The translations under genes were made by a program, and so were the position numbers. Source: Actinomycetota bacterium (GTDB taxonomy: Bacteria; Actinomycetota; Humimicrobiia; Humimicrobiales; Humimicrobiaceae). Taken from it: a stretch of DNA of 10,638 nucleotides. This document shows, piece by piece, positions 6,708 through 10,638 of the stretch; within the stretch, counting starts at the first letter, position 1; each line of letters begins with the position of its first letter. The notes beneath the pieces are model-generated. The model saw only the letters and a list, made by a program, of their open reading frames with translations, had not been told where the DNA came from and did not search any database. Location: NCBI GenBank assembly GCA_015711775.1, contig JACVJB010000016.1, positions 1 through 10,638 of the forward strand, read 5' to 3'.

Positions 6708-7565
6708 CTACATATATATTTCCTCATACATTGCATCCGCAAAATCCCTTAGCGCTTTAACGGTTCTAAGGCAATAGTCAAATACTGCAAACGGTCCCCT
6801 TGTAAGGTATAGATATTCAATATCCCGGTCATAGGGTATAAAGGTTTTTACAGGAAACCTTAAGGTATTCATTATACGGGCAGGCGATATGACAGTTTTT
6901 AAATTAAATTTATTTACAAGCAATTCAAGCTTCAAAGAAGCGCTTTCACAAAAGAAATTAGAAATGAAGTTTTCAAGATTAATTACAGAAATATAGTCAG
7001 CCTGCGATACAAAGACAAATTTATCAATCCTGTCTGAAAGGCTTTCCTGCATACCAAAAAAGTAATAAAAAGGCAAATCAACCATTACAAGGTCATAATA
7101 GTTTAAAAGGACACCAAGCAGTTTTTCGATCCTGCCGCTCTCGTGGATTTTTATTTTTTCAAACTTTAATGAAGGCAGGATTATATTTAAGCTGCTATCA
7201 AGATTTATCACCAGCTTTTTCAGCATTGCAGCATCTATTTCTGAAAAATTGCAGGTTATATCGCCCTGGTCCCTTATAAAGTCCCCTGTTATATTAAATG
7301 CTATCCGGGAATCTTTTTTACCCGCCTGCATATCAAGCAGGAGCACATTTACATTTTTATTTTTTGCAAAATACGCAGAAATTGTATTTACAATGAAGCT
7401 GCACCCGCTTCCCCCTGTAATTGAGGAAAATACTATTGTTTTTGAGTTCTTAATCTCAAACACATTCGGCGCAGTTTCCGGACTTTCTTGGCCAAAAGCA
7501 TCGCAGTGTACCGGTTTTAATTTTTTTTCCTTTAATAAAATGTCTGATTTTGCATTATTTTTCAT
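6708..7565 (-). CDS. tadZ: TadZ/CpaE-like MinD-family ATPase with degenerate P-loop
   Basis: Places the Tad machine in the cell, in the family usually at a pole. A 285-residue MinD/ParA-like fold: the P-loop region is SSITGGSGCSFIVNTI (48-62), followed by strand LLLDMQ (75-80) and Walker B LVMVDLPF (159-166), then VFVSQADYISVINL. The P-loop has lost both lysines of the deviant Walker A (the positions are T50 and C55) while keeping the GGxG shape. This is common among TadZ proteins and suggests weak or no ATP hydrolysis. The usual N-terminal receiver-like domain is absent; there are only about 40 polar residues before the ATPase fold. The assignment rests on fold and on position between cpaB and tadA. 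ATG 7565 has only a poor ribosome binding site. Confidence 0.85.
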   Translation of the reverse strand: MKNNAKSDILLKEKKLKPVHCDAFGQESPETAPNVFEIKNSKTIVFSSITGGSGCSFIVNTISAYFAKNKNVNVLLLDMQAGKKDSRIAFNITGDFIRDQGDITCNFSEIDAAMLKKLVINLDSSLNIILPSLKFEKIKIHESGRIEKLLGVLLNYYDLVMVDLPFYYFFGMQESLSDRIDKFVFVSQADYISVINLENFISNFFCESASLKLELLVNKFNLKTVISPARIMNTLRFPVKTFIPYDRDIEYLYLTRGPFAVFDYCLRTVKALRDFADAMYEEIYM

Positions 7566-7639
7566 TTTTTAAAACCATGCCTTTCAATTAATCGGGTGCA
7601 AAAAGTTACAAAAAAATAAAACAGTATTCTTTACTTTTT

Positions 7640-8389
7640 CTATCCGGGGCATATCGCAATATTTAAAGTCCCCAGTTGAAGCGATAGCATTATTTTCTCC
7701 GACTCCTCCGGAGTAAGGTAAAAGGTAAGAATAAGCAGGTTTGCCGGACTTTGTTCTCCTTCACTGAAAAGACCTGTAAAAAATGAATCACTGCTGGCGC
7801 TGTTTTTTTCCGGAGTATTTAAAAGACCAGGGTCTTTATCATGTTCATTTGTGCCGATACGTATTATTTCCTTATACTGCAGTACGATTTCGGAAATAAA
7901 TTCACCCGATCTGTCGTCGTAATAAGTTGAAATAATGTCAACTTTATCCCCGGCTCCAATAAGCGCATGCTGGCCGTAATAATTTACGGGTATGCTGACT
8001 GCCCGAAAGCCTGCAGGAATACAGGAGGAGAATTTAAGATAGCTATTTTGCTGCGCAGTACTTCCTTCGAGCTTATCCGAGCTAATAATTTCTCCTTTGT
8101 GCAAATCTGTATGCGCTTTTTTACCTGATATATCCCTGATATCAGTAAGATATTTCCCGCTATACATCTCATCCGTTATATTGATTACATTAAGAATATC
8201 TTCTGTAATTACAGTACCGGATGCAACGTCAACTGCTGCTGTATATGCTTGCCTGTATGAATTACTCTCAGAGTCATTGTCTGATGATGTTTTAAAATAC
8301 CAGAAAATTAGCAGAAAGATTAATACAGCAAGAACTGCCGCAATCACTATTATTTTTTTTCTTCCAAGAAATATATTCACCCTGTTCAA
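7640..8389 (-). CDS. cpaB: Flp pilus assembly protein CpaB/RcpC
   Basis: Membrane-anchored assembly factor of the Tad pilus acting outside the cytoplasmic membrane. From the chosen start: a basic N-terminus, one transmembrane segment (about 13-32), an SAF domain (about 48-108: AAVDVASGTVITEDIL and GKKAHTDLHKGEIISSDKL), then the RcpC/CpaB domain (125-249) with PAGFRAVSIPVNYY and GAGDKVDIISTYYD. 249 residues, close to the family norm. The frame is open to an ATG at 8440, but that start lies inside the predicted promoter. TTG at 8389, preceded by AAAAGGCGG with five bases of spacing, is better and gives the normal N-terminus. First gene of the pilus operon. Secretin partners known from Gram-negatives are absent here. 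Confidence 0.9.
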   Translation of the reverse strand: MNRVNIFLGRKKIIVIAAVLAVLIFLLIFWYFKTSSDNDSESNSYRQAYTAAVDVASGTVITEDILNVINITDEMYSGKYLTDIRDISGKKAHTDLHKGEIISSDKLEGSTAQQNSYLKFSSCIPAGFRAVSIPVNYYGQHALIGAGDKVDIISTYYDDRSGEFISEIVLQYKEIIRIGTNEHDKDPGLLNTPEKNSASSDSFFTGLFSEGEQSPANLLILTFYLTPEESEKIMLSLQLGTLNIAICPG

Positions 8390-8430
8390 AAAAACCGCCT
8401 TTTTTAAAAATATTAAAATAAGTTTTATGC

Positions 8431-8459
8431 ATAATAACATATATATACAAATATGTAAA
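8431..8459 (-). promoter_or_regulatory. Candidate promoter of the Tad pilus operon
   Basis: On the minus strand TTTACA (8459-8454) and TATTAT (8436-8431) are separated by exactly 17 bases, each one or two bases from the sigma-70 consensus. Transcription would start near 8424, about 35 bases before the TTG start of cpaB. This is the expected place for an operon promoter, and it also argues against the upstream ATG at 8440. Confidence 0.55.
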
Positions 8460-8662
8460 TATATAAAATATTATTTTTAATTTTTATAATTTTTGCCGAT
8501 TGAAATTGTAATTTCTCCAGTATAAGCTGACTGGTGAAGCATTGATGTGAATTAAGTTTAAACAATTGCATAGGTACCTAAGCACTGAAGGGAGTTAAAC
8601 TCTGCTCTAACTAATTATTAAAAAAAGCATTATGAAGGAAAGAATGAATTTAATTTCATCTG
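8460..8662. other. Intergenic region between rlmN and the Tad promoter, with several short dyads
   Basis: No gene is seen in these 203 bases. Five perfect or near-perfect dyads lie within about 100 bases: GAAATT-gt-AATTTC (8502-8515), CCAGT-8-ACTGG (8517-8534), GTTTAAAC (8556-8563), TAGGTACCTA (8571-8580) and GAGTTAAACTC (8592-8602). These could be binding sites for a regulator of the pilus operon. No convincing terminator for rlmN is visible: the best is the weak ATGAA-6-TTCAT stem right after its stop, without an adjoining T-run. Confidence 0.4.
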
Positions 8663-9673
8663 TTATTTTTTATTACTGTAAACAAGCTGGCCGCAGGCTG
8701 CGCTTATATCCTGACCATAGCTGTGTCTCTGTGTAACAGCTATGCCTTTTTTCTCAAGAACACTCCTGAATTTTTTTATAACATCTTCTTGCGGAGACTT
8801 CAGCTTTCCCGTGCCATTAAAGGGGATAAGATTTACAAAGCATAAAATCTCTTTAAGCAGCAGCGCCAGTTCTTCTGCCTGCTGCGCGCCGTCATTTATG
8901 CCTTCAATCATTATATATTCAAACATAACTCTGCGGTTTGTTTTTCCGATATATTTTCTTACAGAATCCATAAGCATCTTAAGAGGATATTTACTGTTTA
9001 CCGGCATCAGGCTGCTTCTCAGTTTATCTGTGGCGGCATTCAGGGAAACAGCAAGGTTTACCTGAAGGTTTTCTGAAGCAAGTTTTTCAATCTTGTCGGG
9101 TATGCCGCAGGTTGATACAGATATTTTTCTTGCTCCAATATCAAATTTTTCCCTGTCGTTTAAAACCCTTATGGAGCTTATAACATTACTGTAATTTAAA
9201 AAAGGCTCACCCATTCCCATATATACAACGTTTGATACCCTGGCGCCGCTGTTTTTGAGAAAATATTTAAAGAAAAGCACCTGGCCCTCAATTTCAGAGG
9301 AAGTAAGATTTCTTTCATATCCGGCTTTTGCGGTCCTGCAGAAAATACATCCCATGGGGCAACCCGCCTGGCTTGATACACATACAGTATTTCTTTGCCC
9401 CGCCCGTGTTGTGTGCCGCAGAAGCACTGTTTCCACAACAAGACCGTCGCCCATCTTCAACAGGGCTTTTAAGGTTGAGCGGTCAACTGATTTTACTGTT
9501 TCAAAATCAAACTCTATAGGCGCCTCCTGTTCAAGTAAATCCCTTATTTTTTTAGGAAGCGCTGTGGCGCTCTGCCATGAGCTGACCGTATCCCTGTAAA
9601 TTGCTTTTTGGGCCTGCAAATATCTGTAATAAGGCTGCCCGGCCAGTAAAGTTTTTATTTTTTCAAAATCCAT
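8663..9673 (-). CDS. rlmN: Dual-specificity RNA methyltransferase RlmN (radical SAM)
   Basis: Methylates C2 of A2503 in 23S rRNA and of A37 in some tRNAs, using radical SAM chemistry. Numbered from ATG 9673 (336 residues): the [4Fe-4S] cluster motif CPMGCIFC (C105, C109, C112), the conserved CVSSQ cysteine (C98), VVYMGMGEPFLNY, and SAACGQL with the methyl-carrying cysteine C327 near the end. Both catalytic cysteines are present. Some usual residues differ: CRTAKAG after the cluster instead of CATG-type, and QRHSYGQDI before AACGQL instead of R-x-x-RG-x-DI. A longer frame opens at GTG 9739, but that start lies in the loop of a leader hairpin and adds 22 residues not expected, so ATG 9673 is preferred; its ribosome binding site is weak. 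Ends 222 bases before the Tad operon's longest frame and appears to be its own unit. Confidence 0.92.
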   Translation of the reverse strand: MDFEKIKTLLAGQPYYRYLQAQKAIYRDTVSSWQSATALPKKIRDLLEQEAPIEFDFETVKSVDRSTLKALLKMGDGLVVETVLLRHTTRAGQRNTVCVSSQAGCPMGCIFCRTAKAGYERNLTSSEIEGQVLFFKYFLKNSGARVSNVVYMGMGEPFLNYSNVISSIRVLNDREKFDIGARKISVSTCGIPDKIEKLASENLQVNLAVSLNAATDKLRSSLMPVNSKYPLKMLMDSVRKYIGKTNRRVMFEYIMIEGINDGAQQAEELALLLKEILCFVNLIPFNGTGKLKSPQEDVIKKFRSVLEKKGIAVTQRHSYGQDISAACGQLVYSNKK

Positions 9674-9712
9674 TAATTTATTATTTACCGGTTTTCTTAA
9701 TTTTACAATTAA

Positions 9713-9758
9713 AAATGCCGATATATTAAATAAAGGCACATCTCAGCATTCGGCATTT
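9713..9758 (-). promoter_or_regulatory. Hairpin in the rlmN leader
   Basis: On the minus strand AAATGCCGA (9758-9750) pairs perfectly with TCGGCATTT (9721-9713) around a 28-base loop, and the 3' arm continues into TTAATT. It lies 39 bases upstream of the rlmN ATG. Nothing upstream on this strand needs terminating, so it is more likely a leader or attenuator structure than a plain terminator. Confidence 0.4.
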
Positions 9759-9873
9759 ATAGAGCTCAATTATAAAACCTTAAACAGGGCCATTTATAAT
9801 ATTAAAAGCATAATATAGAATAAACACAAATAATAAACTAAAATCAGTACATTAATAATAAAAAGCTTAAAAA
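9759..9873. promoter_or_regulatory. Divergent intergenic region between rlmN and the lipoprotein gene
   Basis: Very AT-rich spacer that must hold both promoters. A perfect inverted repeat ATTATAAA (9769-9776) / TTTATAAT (9793-9800) is present; its right arm includes the -10-like TATAAT (9795-9800) for the plus strand, but no good -35 box lies 17 bases upstream. It could be an operator or chance in AT-rich DNA. Confidence 0.3.
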
Positions 9874-10638
9874 ATGAGAATTCTTAAAATACAAATATTA
9901 ATACCTGCAGCGGCATTATTGCTGCTTATAACAATGCAATTTTCGCTTCCTGCATGCAGCCCTCCCCCCATGTTATTTGATGATATAATTATATCTGAAG
10001 ATATAGACAAAGAATCAGGCGCTCCTGTTGCTGCCGGAAACGAATTTGATATAAATATTGATAGAATAGTCGCAACTGTCAGATACAGTGGAGTTAAGGG
10101 CGCAGACAAATGGGCTTTCAAATGGATAAACATTGATTTAAATCAAACTGTGCTTGATGTTTGGCGGGAATTTAACGGACAAAATCCGGACTCTTTTTTT
10201 CAGGGAACAGTTTCATCAGATATTTTTGCAAGCGATCAGTCAAAAATAATTGCTCCAGGAAAATATCTTGTTGAATTTTACTTTAATGATTTGCTTGTGA
10301 AAACTTCTGAATTTATTATTGCCAAACCCAAATCAAGCATTATTGAAGCAGCTCTCTCTGATGAAATCGACGAGTTCGGAAAACCCCTGGACTCCTCAAC
10401 TAAATTTAAACCCCACAATACAGTTTACCTTTCTGTAATGCTTGATTTTGCCATAGCGGGCAATACCATAAAAGCTGTTTGGGAAAACTCCAGCCAGCAG
10501 ATAATTGAACAGGCGGTTAGCGAAATAAAATCAGACTATTATGATAATTCATACCTATGGTTTGCATTGCCGCTTAAGGATAAGAAATACGATATTGGCC
10601 CGGGATTTTATAATGTTAAAGTTTTTCTTAACGATTTG
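9874..10638 (+). CDS. Predicted lipoprotein with tandem beta-sandwich-like domains (partial, C-terminus off the right edge)
   Basis: 255 codons are visible without a stop. The N-terminus is a signal peptide: MRILK, then a hydrophobic core (PAAALLLLI), then SLPAC, a lipobox with lipidation at C28 (Pro at -2 is unusual). The product should be anchored to the outer face of the cytoplasmic membrane. After an acidic linker, two similar domains follow: about residues 60-140, ending APGKYLVEFYFNDLLV, and about 170 to the edge, with GPGFYNVKVFLNDL. Their shared pattern (strand, WxxF/W helix or strand, a hydrophilic turn, then PGxYxVxxxxND) points to an internal duplication, probably immunoglobulin-like folds. 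No named family is recognised and no enzymatic motif is seen. ATG 9874 has no strong ribosome binding site, but the signal peptide starts there. It is the only plus-strand gene. Confidence 0.8.
   Translation, partial: MRILKIQILIPAAALLLLITMQFSLPACSPPPMLFDDIIISEDIDKESGAPVAAGNEFDINIDRIVATVRYSGVKGADKWAFKWINIDLNQTVLDVWREFNGQNPDSFFQGTVSSDIFASDQSKIIAPGKYLVEFYFNDLLVKTSEFIIAKPKSSIIEAALSDEIDEFGKPLDSSTKFKPHNTVYLSVMLDFAIAGNTIKAVWENSSQQIIEQAVSEIKSDYYDNSYLWFALPLKDKKYDIGPGFYNVKVFLNDL

Noticed and set aside
8390..8440. Longer cpaB starting at ATG 8440
   Set aside because: No ribosome binding site, and the start falls upstream of the expected transcription start of the best promoter; TTG 8389 has a well-placed binding site.
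8460..8662. Riboswitch (for example c-di-GMP class) in the Tad leader
   Set aside because: Dyads are present, but I could not match them to a conserved riboswitch core, and most of the region lies upstream of the predicted transcription start.
8663..9673. Cfr-type antibiotic-resistance methyltransferase
   Set aside because: The aromatic-Gly pattern before the final cysteine motif is Cfr-like, but the overall sequence and cluster region fit RlmN better; nothing mobile is nearby.
9867..10133. 88-codon minus-strand open frame
   Set aside because: Antisense to the start of the lipoprotein gene, whose signal peptide and repeat pattern are convincing.
1..10638. tRNA or rRNA genes, CRISPR arrays, insertion sequences, phage attachment sites
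   Set aside because: Read for these on both strands; no cloverleaf with CCA end, regular spacer-repeat array, transposase frame or terminal repeats was seen.

Overview
This is an AT-rich bacterial window in which nearly every gene lies on the minus strand. Read in the direction of transcription (right to left), it holds rlmN, a compact Tad/Flp pilus operon, ssb, a possible 14-codon Lys-rich mini-gene, ychF, and a SAM methyltransferase cut by the left edge. On the plus strand, diverging from rlmN at the right end, is a two-domain lipoprotein cut by the right edge. The Tad set is cpaB, tadZ, tadA, a fused tadB-tadC, flp, tadE and a second TadE/TadG-like pseudopilin. No outer-membrane secretin (CpaC/RcpA) lies in the cluster. 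The order tadZ-tadA-tadB-tadC-small pilin-tadE-TadE-like is the one known from Actinobacteria (the Rv3660c-type locus). This suggests a single-membrane, low-GC bacterium, perhaps an uncultivated actinobacterial lineage; that placement is inference, not proof.

Layout. 1-607: methyltransferase. 657-1733: ychF. 1745-1926: a small transcription-unit-like block with promoter-like boxes, a strong ribosome binding site, a 14-codon ORF and a long hairpin ending in a T-run just before the ychF start. 1945-2433: ssb, 21 bases behind the last pilus gene. 2455-8389: Tad operon. 8390-8662: its promoter and a stretch rich in short dyads. 8663-9673: rlmN. 9674-9873: divergent intergenic region with a hairpin in the rlmN leader. 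9874-10638: lipoprotein.

How the genes work together. CpaB is a membrane-anchored periplasmic/wall-side factor and TadZ the polar localisation ATPase. TadA is the assembly motor and TadBC the membrane platform. Flp is the pilin subunit; TadE and the TadG-like protein are minor pseudopilins. A prepilin peptidase (TadV/CpaA) would be needed and is not in the window. The tight coupling of ssb to the end of the pilus operon, and its atypical C-terminal tip, raise the possibility that this pilus serves DNA uptake.

The points most worth following up are the TadB-TadC fusion, ssb as the operon tail, the Lys-rich mini-gene with a terminator-like hairpin over the ychF ribosome binding site, and the unusual start regions of flp and tadBC.
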